Assembly (NCBI GenBank): GCA_031082125.1
Contig: JAVHLM010000012.1
Span: forward strand, 62,001 to 126,000
Reading direction: 5' to 3'
DNA length: 64,000 nt
Source: Candidatus Eremiobacterota bacterium
Lineage (GTDB): Bacteria > Vulcanimicrobiota > CADAWZ01 > Ess09-12
Part shown: positions 8,543-17,832 of the stretch, one piece after another
Layout: every line of letters starts with the position of its first letter
Numbering within the stretch: position 1 is the first letter of the stretch
The notes under the pieces: model-generated
What the model was told of the DNA's origin: nothing
The model's database searches: none
What the model saw: only the letters and a program-made list of their open reading frames with translations
Position numbers and translations under genes: made by a program

Positions 8543-9678
8543 TTCGTTCGGGAAGCTCTGTGCTCCCTTACAATGGCAGTGAAAGAGCCGACGACATACT
8601 GCAGGTCCTCTTCAGTGAGAAGGCTGTGCACAGGGAGCGACAGTATCTGTCCGGCAAGCCCCTCGGTGACGGGGAGCCCGCCTTCGCGGTGGCCGAGCTC
8701 CCGGAAAACAGGCTGCAAGTGAGCGGGGGGGAAATAGATCTTTGCCTGTATCCCCTTTTCACGGAGCCTTCCTGCAAGCTCATCGCGGCTTATCCCTGCT
8801 TTCTCCTCGTCAACGAGGAGGGTGTAAAGCATATAGGTATGGTTTCTCTCCTCTGCCACGAAGGGAGGCGTCACGCCCTCAATCTGCGAGAGTGCCCTGT
8901 CGTAAAATCGTGCGTTCCTGCTCTTGATCTCAAGAGTGCCCTTGAGCCTTTCAAGCTGCACGAGCCCCATGGCAGCCTGCATCTCCGTCATCCTGTAATT
9001 GTAACCCATCTCTACATGGTGATATTCTCTGTCCTGGCCATGGTTTTTCAGCAGGCGCACCTTCGCCGCGAGGGCGGGATCATCGGTAGTCACCATTCCC
9101 CCCTCGCCGGTGGTCATGTTCTTGGAAGGAGTGAAGCTGAATATGGACCCGGAGCCGAATGATCCGGCATGACGTCCTTTATAATAGGCCCCGGCAGCCT
9201 CTGCAGCGTCCTCACAGAGCATGATACCTCGGGAAGCAGCTATTTCACCGAGCTCATCCATCATCGCCACCTGCCCCCCGTAATGGACCGGCATGATGGC
9301 TTTTGTCCTGGCCGTTATTCTCTTTGCCACGTCATCGGGATCCAGGTTGAAGGTATGGCGGTCCACCTCGGCAAAGACAGGCGTGGCGCCCACAAAGAGA
9401 AGGGACACGGCCGTCGAGATGAAGGTCATCGAGGGCACTATCACCTCGTCGCCGGGCCCTATGCCCAGGGCCTTCCAGAGAAGGTGGAGAGCCACGGTGC
9501 CGTTGAAGCACACCACTGCGTGGCGCACGCCGGCCATGGCGGCAAAGGCCTCTTCAAAGGCCTGCACCTTCGGCCCCTCGACCAGGCGCCCCGACATGAT
9601 GACCTCACTGACAGCCCTTGCCTCTTCTTCGCCTACCCTCGGGGCGAGAATAGGTATCTCCCTGCGCTCACATCTCAT
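8539..9678 (-). CDS. DegT/DnrJ/EryC1/StrS family PLP aminotransferase
   Basis: A 379-residue fold-type I aminotransferase. Visible are VCFNGTVALHLLWKALGIGPGDEVIVPS, the PLP-stacking and phosphate-binding stretch CEDAAEAAGA, and the Schiff-base lysine in FTPSKNMTTGEGG (near residue 184). This family transaminates keto sugars bound to nucleotides (for example in O-antigen or aminoglycoside sugar synthesis). I chose the ATG at 9678 because it has the site GTAGGAG just before it; an ATG at 9711 has none and would overlap the previous gene. No sugar-nucleotide dehydratase or glycosyltransferase lies beside it, so its substrate partner is elsewhere. Confidence 0.9.
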   Translation of the reverse strand: MRCERREIPILAPRVGEEEARAVSEVIMSGRLVEGPKVQAFEEAFAAMAGVRHAVVCFNGTVALHLLWKALGIGPGDEVIVPSMTFISTAVSLLFVGATPVFAEVDRHTFNLDPDDVAKRITARTKAIMPVHYGGQVAMMDELGEIAASRGIMLCEDAAEAAGAYYKGRHAGSFGSGSIFSFTPSKNMTTGEGGMVTTDDPALAAKVRLLKNHGQDREYHHVEMGYNYRMTEMQAAMGLVQLERLKGTLEIKSRNARFYDRALSQIEGVTPPFVAEERNHTYMLYTLLVDEEKAGISRDELAGRLREKGIQAKIYFPPAHLQPVFRELGHREGGLPVTEGLAGQILSLPVHSLLTEEDLQYVVGSFTAIVREHRASRTK

Positions 9679-9686
9679 AGGCTCTC

Positions 9687-10622
9687 CTACGGAAAAGTGG
9701 CTATATACCATTTCCCCTTGATTCTTTTTACCGTCAGGTAATCCACGCCGTCGCCCTCATCGCCGTACTGATGGACCCCCTTCATCACGGCGCATTCCAC
9801 TTCGTCATCGCTGTAAACTGAGAGATAGAGAAGCTTATACCACGCTACGGTCCACCAGATTCTCTCCTTGTATTGAGGAACCTCGCAGAAAGACCAGCGA
9901 TCCACATCCGGATCGAGATATTGTCTTGCCTTCTCCCAGCGGTTGGTGATAAGGTGGCCATAGTAGGCTGACACGGCCTCCTCGGGACTGTTCTTTTCAG
10001 GGGGGACATCAATGGCCCGGCACGAAGCCACCTTCACCCACCGGCGGAACGATACGAGCTCCGCCGGCCCTTCCCCGCCTGCAGGGCTGACCCTGGAGAG
10101 AATGGTATAACTGAGAGCGTCGTAAAAATCAAAGTCATCGGTGGGAAACACCAGCTCAAAGCTGACCTTCCTCCCCCCTCTCATGTCACAGGCGCTGCCG
10201 TAAATGGCGGAGCACATGGCGGTGTCCCTTATAAAGTGGACGAAATAGCGCTCGCGGTGATCCTCGAACTTGTCGGGGAAGCCTATGGGGCCTGTCACTC
10301 TTGCCTTTTCATCATAAGCAAGGAGAGAGAGGAGGAAATCATCGAAGGTTCTGAAGGATTGCGCGGCCGAGAGGCGCACCGTGACAGGCCCTCTTCCCTG
10401 GCGGGCATCTTCCTGGAAGGTCCAGGATGTTTCTCCCCCGTCGCAGGGCTTCCAGGCTGCCGGCATGTAGAGCCGGGCATAGGCACTGAGGGCCTCGAAG
10501 GGAACAAGCCGCAGGGTCCTCTCGGGGACAAGGGATTGATCATACCTCGCCAAGGCGGCAGCAGGGGAGAGCAGGAGAAGACAGGCTGCAAGTCCTGCAA
10601 GGAATAATGAGGTTTTTTTCAT
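9687..10622 (-). CDS. Secreted protein of unknown function
   Basis: About 311 residues starting MKKTSLFLAGLAACLLLLSPAAALARYD, a clear Sec signal peptide with a cleavage site near ALA-R. The start at 10622 follows GAGGAAAG; an alternative ATG lies 4 codons upstream. The mature part has an N-terminal domain rich in aromatic residues and a C-terminal part (about residues 210-311) with alternating hydrophobic pattern ending VDYLTVKRIKGKWYIATF, which looks like an NTF2/SnoaL-like or DUF4878-type fold. I do not recognise a named family. It lies second in the MATE-DegT-C26-binding protein operon. Confidence 0.6.
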   Translation of the reverse strand: MKKTSLFLAGLAACLLLLSPAAALARYDQSLVPERTLRLVPFEALSAYARLYMPAAWKPCDGGETSWTFQEDARQGRGPVTVRLSAAQSFRTFDDFLLSLLAYDEKARVTGPIGFPDKFEDHRERYFVHFIRDTAMCSAIYGSACDMRGGRKVSFELVFPTDDFDFYDALSYTILSRVSPAGGEGPAELVSFRRWVKVASCRAIDVPPEKNSPEEAVSAYYGHLITNRWEKARQYLDPDVDRWSFCEVPQYKERIWWTVAWYKLLYLSVYSDDEVECAVMKGVHQYGDEGDGVDYLTVKRIKGKWYIATFP

Positions 10623-10640
10623 ATCTTTCCTCATTCCGAT

Positions 10641-12056
10641 TTAGCGGTACTCCTTTAAGAGTTCCCCGCGCTCTCCCAAATGCCCTTCCCCCTCGTGGAT
10701 AAAACGTGACTTTTTCCACCTGCCCAGGACAAACCACACCGAAGAGAAAAGGGCTCTCACGGCCACGAGAATGGTGATGGCCCACCAGACGCCGTCAACG
10801 CCCATAGCCATGGGAAAGGCAAGATACCAGGCCAGGGGAATCCTGAGAAACGTCACTGGGATGGTGATGAGCATGGGAACTATGGTATTGCCTGATCCTG
10901 AAAAGGCGCCGTCCATCACGATGGCGATCCCCATGAAAACCTGGCAGAGGCTCACTATCCTGAGATAGCTTGCGGCAATCCGCTGCGTGGCCATATCGTT
11001 TATAAAAAGTGCTGCAAGAGGATCGCAGAAAACGTAAAAAAGAACCCCTATGGCTGTGGTGATTACCGATATGATGCCCACTATGATCCAGGACGCCTTC
11101 TCGGCCCGCTTCACGTTGCCGGCGCCCAGGTTCTGGCCTATCATCGTCACCGCCGTGAGCGAGAAGCCGAGGCAGATCATGAAGGAGAAGCTCTCGATCC
11201 TGTGGCCGATACCGATGGCGGCCATGGCCTCGGTGCCGAACTTCGCGATAATCGTGGTGAGCAATATGTAAACGACGGAGAACACGATGGACGTCATGGA
11301 GGGGGGAAGGCCCACGGAGACAATGTTCTTCAGCAGGTGGAGATCGGGAACAAGAGAGCGCCCCTCGAACCTGAACCGCAGGACGCGGCGCCGCACAAGC
11401 ACAAAGAAAATAATGAGCGTCACCATGAAGCCCGTATTGGCGGCAATGGCTCCCCCTGCAATGCCAAGATGAGGGAAAGGCTTGATCCCTAATATCAGAA
11501 AGGGATCGAGCACAAAGGTGATAAGAAAGCCCCACGTAAGGGCTGAAAGGGGCGTCCTCGTATCGCCATAGCCTCTCAGAATGGAGCAGAGCGACTCCAT
11601 TATGCCGAAGGGCACTCCAAAAAGGGCCACCAGGAAGGTATAGCGGTATGCCTCGCTCACTACCTCGGGGGCAGCGCCCATGAGGGTAAAAAACGTCTTT
11701 CCCATAAAGATCAGCACCAGAGAATAGGCAAGCGAAATGATGCTGGCGCCTATAAGCCCCTGGTGCGCAACCTTCCCTGCCCTGTCACTCTGGCCCGCAC
11801 CGTCATACTGGGCCACAAGAGCCGTGGTGCCGGTATTCATGATGCCCATGAAGGCATAGGACATCCATATGAAGAATGAGCTCACATTCACTGCAGCAAA
11901 GGAGACAGGGCCGAGGCGCCCCACCCAGAAACCATTCAGGAAATGCCATGCCGTCTCGAGAAAATGAGAGCCCAGGATGGGGATGACAAGCAGCATGATG
12001 ACCCTGGTAAGGCTCCCCTTTAAAATCTGCTGCTGCATCGAGTTCTGCGTTTCCAT
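10641..12056 (-). CDS. MATE family multidrug/organic-cation efflux transporter
   Basis: A 471-residue integral membrane protein with 12 hydrophobic segments in two related halves. The first contains ILGSHFLETAWHFLNGFWVGRLG and AALVAQYDGAGQ, the second ITTAIGVLF and FSGSGNTIVPM, as in MATE/NorM carriers, which expel drugs or metabolites against Na+ or H+. It heads a five-gene minus-strand operon; the next gene starts within about 20 bp. Because it is co-transcribed with an aminotransferase and a gamma-glutamyl-type hydrolase, it may export a product of theirs (inference). Confidence 0.9.
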   Translation of the reverse strand: METQNSMQQQILKGSLTRVIMLLVIPILGSHFLETAWHFLNGFWVGRLGPVSFAAVNVSSFFIWMSYAFMGIMNTGTTALVAQYDGAGQSDRAGKVAHQGLIGASIISLAYSLVLIFMGKTFFTLMGAAPEVVSEAYRYTFLVALFGVPFGIMESLCSILRGYGDTRTPLSALTWGFLITFVLDPFLILGIKPFPHLGIAGGAIAANTGFMVTLIIFFVLVRRRVLRFRFEGRSLVPDLHLLKNIVSVGLPPSMTSIVFSVVYILLTTIIAKFGTEAMAAIGIGHRIESFSFMICLGFSLTAVTMIGQNLGAGNVKRAEKASWIIVGIISVITTAIGVLFYVFCDPLAALFINDMATQRIAASYLRIVSLCQVFMGIAIVMDGAFSGSGNTIVPMLITIPVTFLRIPLAWYLAFPMAMGVDGVWWAITILVAVRALFSSVWFVLGRWKKSRFIHEGEGHLGERGELLKEYR

Positions 12057-12158
12057 GGGTTCTCCGATGAAAGGTCACATAAGAGGATATTTCCACCGCG
12101 TTCAGAAATCAGAGACTAGTAACACCGTCACGCGCATGGGAGCGCGGGGCAGATATGG

Positions 12159-13973
12159 GTGACTGAAATGCAAAGAAGAGTAATACGGTATGGACTCCTT
12201 TTCTTCCTTCTCATGCTCCTCTGCGCCGAAGGGGCATGGTGCCGGGAGGGCGAGAGAGCGACGCTCTTTCTTATGGATAAGCCTCACCTCCTCAGGAACT
12301 TTTTCATGGTGCAGGGGGACAGGGTCGTGGCCGCTCCCGCCGAAAAAGTGCCTGCCCGCACAGGGAAAGAGTACGAGGAGACCTTCAGTGACCTTTACCT
12401 TTCCCTGGACGATCCTGATGTGAAGGCTCTTTTCCTCGCCATGGGAGCCTTTTTCACGTGGTCCTCGAGCGGCGACACCCTCTTCATCTTCTCGTCGGGA
12501 AGAAATGTATACTTTGACAGGAATTCGTCCTGGTCAGATTACAAAGGCCGCTCCGAGAAGCGCCCCGGGGGTTATATCAAACAGGATGGAGCGACGTACG
12601 TCAACTTTGCCCACCTGGTGGCCCTTATGCACACCTCTCTGAGGGACGCTGAAAAGCCTTCGTCATTTCACCTGCTGCCGGTGATAGACGACATTTACTG
12701 GAAAGAGGACATGGGCACAAGAGAGCTTCTCGTGCACACCTCAATCCCGCTGAAGTACAAAGTTGACGATACCAGGAAAGGCTGCCTTGCCTACCACTTT
12801 CCCTATGCCGACTGCTCCCTCAGCACCGGGGAGCTCCAGGTGGCCGACAGTAAAATTTCCATTGAGGCCGTGCCCGGCGAGCCCCTTGCATTGAAAGTGA
12901 CGCTCTTTTTTCCGCCCTCGTGGGAGGGACGGTTCACCGAGCGCCGCATCTCCGGCGACATGGTGGCCGAAATGCTCCCCGCCTTCTCCCTCACGCCAGG
13001 CTACAAGTTCGAGAGCGTCACGAAGCTTGAGCCCAACCCTCCGGGGCGTGCTCCGGGCTTCTTCATCGAAGCCACGGGGCCCTTTCAGTATGACTGGAAC
13101 TATTACCCGGCGCAGAAGCTTCTTGTCATCGACATGCCTCTCGTGGAGCTCCCGAAAGAGACAAAGGTTCCTTCGCCTGCGAACAGCTTTGTCACCGCGA
13201 GCAGGGTCTATTCTTTCTCCAAGCTTTACGGCGACGTGAGGTTTTCCTTCACCCTGGCGGACCGAGGCGACTTCTCCCTCGTCACGGACAGGAAGAAAAA
13301 TCCTCACGGCATGGCCATAGAATTCCGCCAGGGGACTCCCGGGGCCACGGCGGGCCGCGGCGTCACCGGCGACGCGGAAAACTGGGGGACCATCGTGCTG
13401 GATCCCGGCCATGGCGGCGGCGATCCCGGCGCAGTGAACAGCGCCTACGGCGTCCTGGAAAAGGAAGTGAACCTGGACCTTGCGATGCGCCTTATGAGGA
13501 TACTCCAGAAGAGCGGGTGGAAGGTAGTCCTCACCCGCACCAGTGACAGGGATGTCTCATGGGCCTACTCGCCCGACAGGGTGGAGCTCCAGGCCCGCGC
13601 TGACGTGGCCGCAATTAACGGTGCCACCATTTTCATCAGCATCCACTGCAACGCATCCACTTCAAGCGAGATGAGAGGGTCGTCGCTCCACTGGTGCAAA
13701 GATGACGACTATCCCCTGGCAACGGCGATGACGGAAGCCACGGCCCTCTTCGAGTCACAGCTCGGCATCCCCCAGCGGGGCCTCATACAGAACAACTTTT
13801 ACGTGCTGCGCCACTCGTCAATGCCGGCCCTCCTCATAGAGACGGCCCACATAAGCCACGCCGACGAGGCCCTCATCCTGGCCGACCCCTCGTGTCGCCA
13901 GAGAATCGCCGAGGCCATCGCCAAGGGCATAGAAAAATATTTTCTCACGCAGAACATCAGGAAAGCCCCATGA
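12159..13973 (+). CDS. Exported N-acetylmuramoyl-L-alanine amidase (Amidase_3)
   Basis: A 604-residue protein with a signal peptide (YGLLFFLLMLLCAEGAWC). Residues ~410-600 are the zinc amidase: IVLDPGHGGGDPGAV (His ligand), GVLEKEVNLDLA (Glu ligand), SIHCNAS (His ligand) and LLIETAHISH (catalytic Glu), all intact. It cuts the amide bond between MurNAc and the stem peptide. The first ~380 residues contain a copper-amine-oxidase-N-terminal-like stretch and AMIN-like beta segments, likely for wall targeting. Start is GTG at 12159 or ATG at 12168; neither has a strong ribosome site. It is divergent from the MATE gene. Confidence 0.9.
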   Translation: MTEMQRRVIRYGLLFFLLMLLCAEGAWCREGERATLFLMDKPHLLRNFFMVQGDRVVAAPAEKVPARTGKEYEETFSDLYLSLDDPDVKALFLAMGAFFTWSSSGDTLFIFSSGRNVYFDRNSSWSDYKGRSEKRPGGYIKQDGATYVNFAHLVALMHTSLRDAEKPSSFHLLPVIDDIYWKEDMGTRELLVHTSIPLKYKVDDTRKGCLAYHFPYADCSLSTGELQVADSKISIEAVPGEPLALKVTLFFPPSWEGRFTERRISGDMVAEMLPAFSLTPGYKFESVTKLEPNPPGRAPGFFIEATGPFQYDWNYYPAQKLLVIDMPLVELPKETKVPSPANSFVTASRVYSFSKLYGDVRFSFTLADRGDFSLVTDRKKNPHGMAIEFRQGTPGATAGRGVTGDAENWGTIVLDPGHGGGDPGAVNSAYGVLEKEVNLDLAMRLMRILQKSGWKVVLTRTSDRDVSWAYSPDRVELQARADVAAINGATIFISIHCNASTSSEMRGSSLHWCKDDDYPLATAMTEATALFESQLGIPQRGLIQNNFYVLRHSSMPALLIETAHISHADEALILADPSCRQRIAEAIAKGIEKYFLTQNIRKAP

Positions 13974-14046
13974 AGAGCGCCGCAGCGCAGGAAAGCCTCA
14001 TGGGAGGGAAGTCAAAGCCGGCGTAGAAATTACTGAGGGGCGACCG

Positions 14047-14850
14047 GTGAAACGGGAGGAAATTGTTTTGGAATACCAATGGGACTATATGATAAGGGTC
14101 TACAAGGCGAAGGAGATCGAGAAGTCATCCTTTGAGAAGAACCTCCAGGAACTGGGAAAGCTCGGTTGGGAGCTCTGCTCCATCCAGCAGGTCACAGCAG
14201 GCGAAAAAGGGGGGCCGAGCCTCACCTTTTTCTTCAAGAGGCCCATAAAGCAGGAAGCCCAGTTCCCCTCGGTGGATCCCAACAAGGTGCAGTTCCTGCC
14301 GCCCCGCATCAAACCCGAAGAGAGCGCCGAGCTTGCCGCCGTCGCTTTAAGGCAGCCCACCCCGGCGAAGGATATCGCCACACTCTTCCCTGCGCGGGAA
14401 ACGGCTCGCGTGCTCTCAGGCCTCGAGCCTGAAAAGCCCGAGGCAGCCCCTCTCCCGAAAAGCCGCTTCCAGGAGGTGCTTTCAGGGGCCCTCGACGAGG
14501 AGGAGACTGTGCTATTCACCCTCAAGAAATCGGAGACTCAAGGGCTGGGCCTCACGGAAAAGCGCCTCATCCTTGTCAAGCAGGAAGCCTGGGGAAATGC
14601 CAAGGTCATATCCGCTGACTTTCTGCAGATAAAGGAGATTGACCTGAGAAAAGCCTTCGGAAAGTACGATTTTTCCTTCAGATACTTCGACAAGAAGGCC
14701 GACGCAGAGAGAATAGAGGTCATCTCCCTCGATGAGGAACACCTGGAGGCTATAATGGCTCTCGCGCTCCAGATTGAACAGGAAATCTCCTCCATCGGCC
14801 ACACCGTCGTGATAGGCGGCATCCTTCCGGGAAAGCCGTCGTCCGGGTAG
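14047..14850 (+). CDS. DUF4177-like plus PH-like domain protein, function unknown
   Basis: 267 residues, no signal peptide. The first ~75 residues (WDYMIRVYKAK ... LQELGKLGWELCSIQQV ... LTFFFKRP) match the DUF4177 pattern, a small beta domain with the GWEL motif. A proline-rich linker (~80-150) follows, then a beta-rich domain (VLFTLKKSETQGLGLTEKRLILVK ... DFLQIKEIDL) resembling bacterial PH domains, which often sense or bind membranes or peptides. GTG start after GAGGGG. No clear operon partners; probably cytoplasmic. Confidence 0.6.
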   Translation: MKREEIVLEYQWDYMIRVYKAKEIEKSSFEKNLQELGKLGWELCSIQQVTAGEKGGPSLTFFFKRPIKQEAQFPSVDPNKVQFLPPRIKPEESAELAAVALRQPTPAKDIATLFPARETARVLSGLEPEKPEAAPLPKSRFQEVLSGALDEEETVLFTLKKSETQGLGLTEKRLILVKQEAWGNAKVISADFLQIKEIDLRKAFGKYDFSFRYFDKKADAERIEVISLDEEHLEAIMALALQIEQEISSIGHTVVIGGILPGKPSSG

Positions 14851-14855
14851 CTTCT

Positions 14856-15560
14856 TCAGCTCACCTTTGCCACCTGCACCATCTCGTGGACCGCTCCGGG
14901 CTCAAGGATCAGAACCTGGGCCGCGGGATGGCGCTTTCCCACCGTTTCCCTGAAAACCTTGGGGTCCTGCCTTATGGGCTCGAAAGTGTTGTAGTGCATG
15001 GGAATCACAAGCGAGGGCTTCACCAGCTCCACGGCCTTTGCGGCGTCCCTTATCCCCATCGTGAAATGGTCGCCGATGGGGCAGAGGAGCACATCAATGG
15101 GTGTCATCTCGGCAATAAGGGCCATATCGCCGAAAAGGCAGGTATCACCGGTGTGATAGACCGTCGTGTCGCCCATGTGGACCACAAAGCCGCAGGGATT
15201 GCCCAGATAGTTCCCCTCGGGAGACGAGCTGCTGTGCCAGGCAGGCACCAGCTTCACCCACCCGAAATCAAACTTTATGGTGCCACCCATGTGGGCCCCT
15301 ATGGTTTTGGCGCCTTTGCCCGCGCAATAGTTGGCAAGCTCAAAGACGCCCAGTATGGGAGCTCCAGAGTGCTTGGAGATATCAATGGCATCGCCCAGGT
15401 GGTCGCCATGGCCATGGGTCACCAGTATGACCTTCGGCGAAAGCTCCGACGGCTTCACCTTTGCATTGGGGTTGCCGCTCAGGAAGGGGTCAATGAGAAC
15501 ACTCTGGCCTTTCTCCTCCAGAAGAAAGGCATCGTGACCGAAATAATGAATCTTCATCAT
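14856..15560 (-). CDS. UPF0173 family metal-dependent hydrolase (metallo-beta-lactamase fold)
   Basis: 234 residues with the small metallo-beta-lactamase fold of the UPF0173 (YtkL-like) family: MKIHYFGHDAFLLE, DPFLSGNP, the metal motif VTHGHGDHLGDA, HTGDTCLFGDM and the C-terminal HYNTF. The exact substrate of the family is not known. The ATG at 15560 lies correctly behind GGAGGAGG; an upstream TTG is too close. The start overlaps the stop of the histidine kinase gene (15557), so the two are translationally coupled. Confidence 0.9.
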   Translation of the reverse strand: MMKIHYFGHDAFLLEEKGQSVLIDPFLSGNPNAKVKPSELSPKVILVTHGHGDHLGDAIDISKHSGAPILGVFELANYCAGKGAKTIGAHMGGTIKFDFGWVKLVPAWHSSSSPEGNYLGNPCGFVVHMGDTTVYHTGDTCLFGDMALIAEMTPIDVLLCPIGDHFTMGIRDAAKAVELVKPSLVIPMHYNTFEPIRQDPKVFRETVGKRHPAAQVLILEPGAVHEMVQVAKVS

Positions 15561-17473
15561 GTGCAATCCTCCTCCACATTTCTCCTGCTCTCTTCCTGCC
15601 TGACGGGAATCCTCACGGTAAAAAGGGAGCCTTCATGTAATTTCGAAGCTGCCTCTATTGTTCCTCCATATTTCCTTACGATGTCCTGAGATATCGAGAG
15701 GCCCAGGCCGGCAGCCTTTCCCATCCCCTTGGTGGTGAAAAAGGGCTGGAAAGCCGATTTCATCACCTCTTCGCTCATCCCCGCGCCGTCATCTCCCACG
15801 GAGAAAAAGACCCCGCTCTCCTCCAGACCGCACCTTACCTCCAGGGTGCCCGAGCCGGAGCCCTTCTCGACGATGGCATCATAGGCGTTCATAAGCACAT
15901 TGGTCACCATCTGCGTGATATGGTTGGGATTTGCCGTCACGGCAGGCGTCTCGCCCAGGTTCTCCCTTATGATTATATTTGAAAGGGAGAAATGATCCTC
16001 CACGAGCTCAAGGCTGTCCTTCACGACAGCCCTCAGGTCAACGGGCCCCGGAGGCGCGTCGGCCTGCCTCGAGTAGCGCAGGAGCTTTTCAATGATGAGC
16101 TTGCATTGAAGGACAGCGCCCTCGGCCTCACCGAGGTTCTCCTTCAGATCATCCCTCCCCTCCAGGAAGGGAGCAAGGGTCTGGATATTCGTAAGGACTG
16201 CGCCGAGGGGGTTGTTCAGCTCATGGGCAACTCCGGCGGCAAGCTGGCCCACGGCGGCAATCCTGCTTGACTGGATGAGCCGTGCCTGGGCTTCCTTCAG
16301 CCTTTCATTGGCGATGACAGCCTCTTTATAAAGCTCAGCATTGATAATGGCAGACGAGGCCTGCGACGCCCCTATGCCAAGATACTGGCGGTCCTTGTCG
16401 CTGAAGTGATCCTTCAGGGCGAATAGTGCCCCCCTGAGGTTGTCGCCCTCGCCAACTGCCGTGAGGGTGAGCTCCTTCCCTTCGCTCACATGGTGCGCCA
16501 AATCGGGAACAAGATCCCCGCGGGCGATTACTTCTGTCGCCATGACAGGGGAATTTCCCCGCCTGGCAAACTGCGCCAGCGCCGAAGAGAGGGGCAGATC
16601 AGCAAGAGCTCCCTTCCCTGCGTGAAAAGAGGCATCACCGGCGCCTTCCCTGTGCAGCAGCACAATGACCCCATCCAGCTGAGCCACCTCGGTAATCTCA
16701 TCGGCCAATGATTTCAGCACGTCGCCCCTCGTAAGGCTCGAGCTGATAAGAGTGGTGTAACGGTAAAAGACATTGAGATCATCTTTTTTCTCGGCATCGG
16801 CGAAGGCCTTTTTCAGGAAGAAGTAAACAAGAACAAGGGGGATGACGATGAAAAGGACATAAAGGGGGCCCCAGCGGGCCTCAAGCACCACGGCGAGGAT
16901 GCCGAGGGGGGCCAGGGAGAGGTCCACAAGCCTCCCTCTCCTGTCATAATGCCTGAATGCCAGTGTGCCTTTCCCCCGCGCGAGGGAGGAATAGGGAAGC
17001 TCCCATAAGGAGAGGGCAAAGAACAGCACAATCGATGCAAGGAGAGGGAATATGACCAACCGATCAATGCTGCCGAAAGAGAGTATTCCCCCGGCGGCAC
17101 GGAAGAAAAAGCCCGACACCAGTGAGACCAGGGCCAGGTGAAGGGGATGGGGATAGCCGCGGGGCACCACGGCCTTCCGAAGGATACCGGCTGTCAGGCG
17201 GAATGCAAGAACGGGAAGCACCGCGGGAATCCACGCAAAGGGGCCCAGCATCAATACCGAGACAAGAAGGGGGGGATAGACAGGAATGTATTCCCACCGC
17301 CCGCCGGGGAGTCGCAGGGAGGCAAGGCTCGCGATGAAAACGAGGAATGTGCAGAACACCAGCCGGGGAGGTGACGGAAGGGGGGCGAAGCGGAAAGAGA
17401 GCACTATGGCCACACCGCAGAGAAGGTATAGAAGAACGGCAAGCAGCTTCCTGGGAACCAAGGGGATGGTCAT
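15557..17473 (-). CDS. Membrane-bound GAF-containing sensor histidine kinase
   Basis: About 638 residues. Residues 1-225 hold some seven or eight hydrophobic helices (membrane sensor region); then a GAF domain (~235-385), a dimerisation domain with the phospho-acceptor in AAGVAHELNNPLGAV (His about residue 415), and an ATPase domain with N box NVLMNAYDAIVEK, G1 VGDDGAGM, F box PFFTTK and G2 GLGLSI. No response regulator is adjacent. The ATG at 17473 follows AAGGAGGGAG; a longer version from an ATG at 17509 would start inside a strong palindrome and has no ribosome site. Coupled downstream to the UPF0173 hydrolase. Confidence 0.9.
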   Translation of the reverse strand: MTIPLVPRKLLAVLLYLLCGVAIVLSFRFAPLPSPPRLVFCTFLVFIASLASLRLPGGRWEYIPVYPPLLVSVLMLGPFAWIPAVLPVLAFRLTAGILRKAVVPRGYPHPLHLALVSLVSGFFFRAAGGILSFGSIDRLVIFPLLASIVLFFALSLWELPYSSLARGKGTLAFRHYDRRGRLVDLSLAPLGILAVVLEARWGPLYVLFIVIPLVLVYFFLKKAFADAEKKDDLNVFYRYTTLISSSLTRGDVLKSLADEITEVAQLDGVIVLLHREGAGDASFHAGKGALADLPLSSALAQFARRGNSPVMATEVIARGDLVPDLAHHVSEGKELTLTAVGEGDNLRGALFALKDHFSDKDRQYLGIGASQASSAIINAELYKEAVIANERLKEAQARLIQSSRIAAVGQLAAGVAHELNNPLGAVLTNIQTLAPFLEGRDDLKENLGEAEGAVLQCKLIIEKLLRYSRQADAPPGPVDLRAVVKDSLELVEDHFSLSNIIIRENLGETPAVTANPNHITQMVTNVLMNAYDAIVEKGSGSGTLEVRCGLEESGVFFSVGDDGAGMSEEVMKSAFQPFFTTKGMGKAAGLGLSISQDIVRKYGGTIEAASKLHEGSLFTVRIPVRQEESRRNVEEDCT

Positions 17474-17498
17474 CTCCCTCCTTATACTCACCAGCATA

Positions 17499-17573
17499 AC
17501 TGACACCATGCGTATATGGCTCTGTTATCAAAATAAACCCCATTTTTGGATGGTGTTTATTTTGGGTGTCAGT
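17499..17573 (-). promoter_or_regulatory. Nested inverted repeats in the leader of the histidine kinase gene
   Basis: Outer arms ACTGACACC (17499-17507) and GGTGTCAGT (17565-17573) are perfect 9-bp complements. Inside lie CAAAATAAAC (17529-17538) and GTTTATTTTG (17555-17564), perfect 10-bp arms. A small CCAT/ATGG hairpin can form in the side loop. The whole lies just upstream of the chosen ribosome site, so it could be a structured mRNA leader or a double operator. Confidence 0.55.
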
Positions 17574-17832
17574 ATATACTCGAAGGGTTACTATTCTTCT
17601 TCAGGACGCCCTATTCCTATGCTTCGTGGCCTCCTGCCGGTTATTGAAAGAAAAAGGACAGGTGAAAATAAGATGAAAGGGGGCTTAAAAAAGGCTGAAA
17701 ATAATAAACAAAATGTAACCAAATTGTGAGGGGTTAAAAAGCCCGCTGCGACAAAGTTTCCTCCCCGAAAAGGGTCCTTTTGGGGGGCATTTCTGGTAAT
17801 AATTTATTTTTCAGTTTTTTTTCAGGCGCCTC
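17574..17832. other. Non-coding stretch with a GC-rich hairpin
   Basis: A+T-rich, no credible gene. A symmetric hairpin at 17763-17786 (CCCC, AAAAGG / CCTTTT, GGGG) lies downstream of the minus-strand gene 17833-18618; it lacks an immediate T-run, so it is only a possible terminator. Confidence 0.4.
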
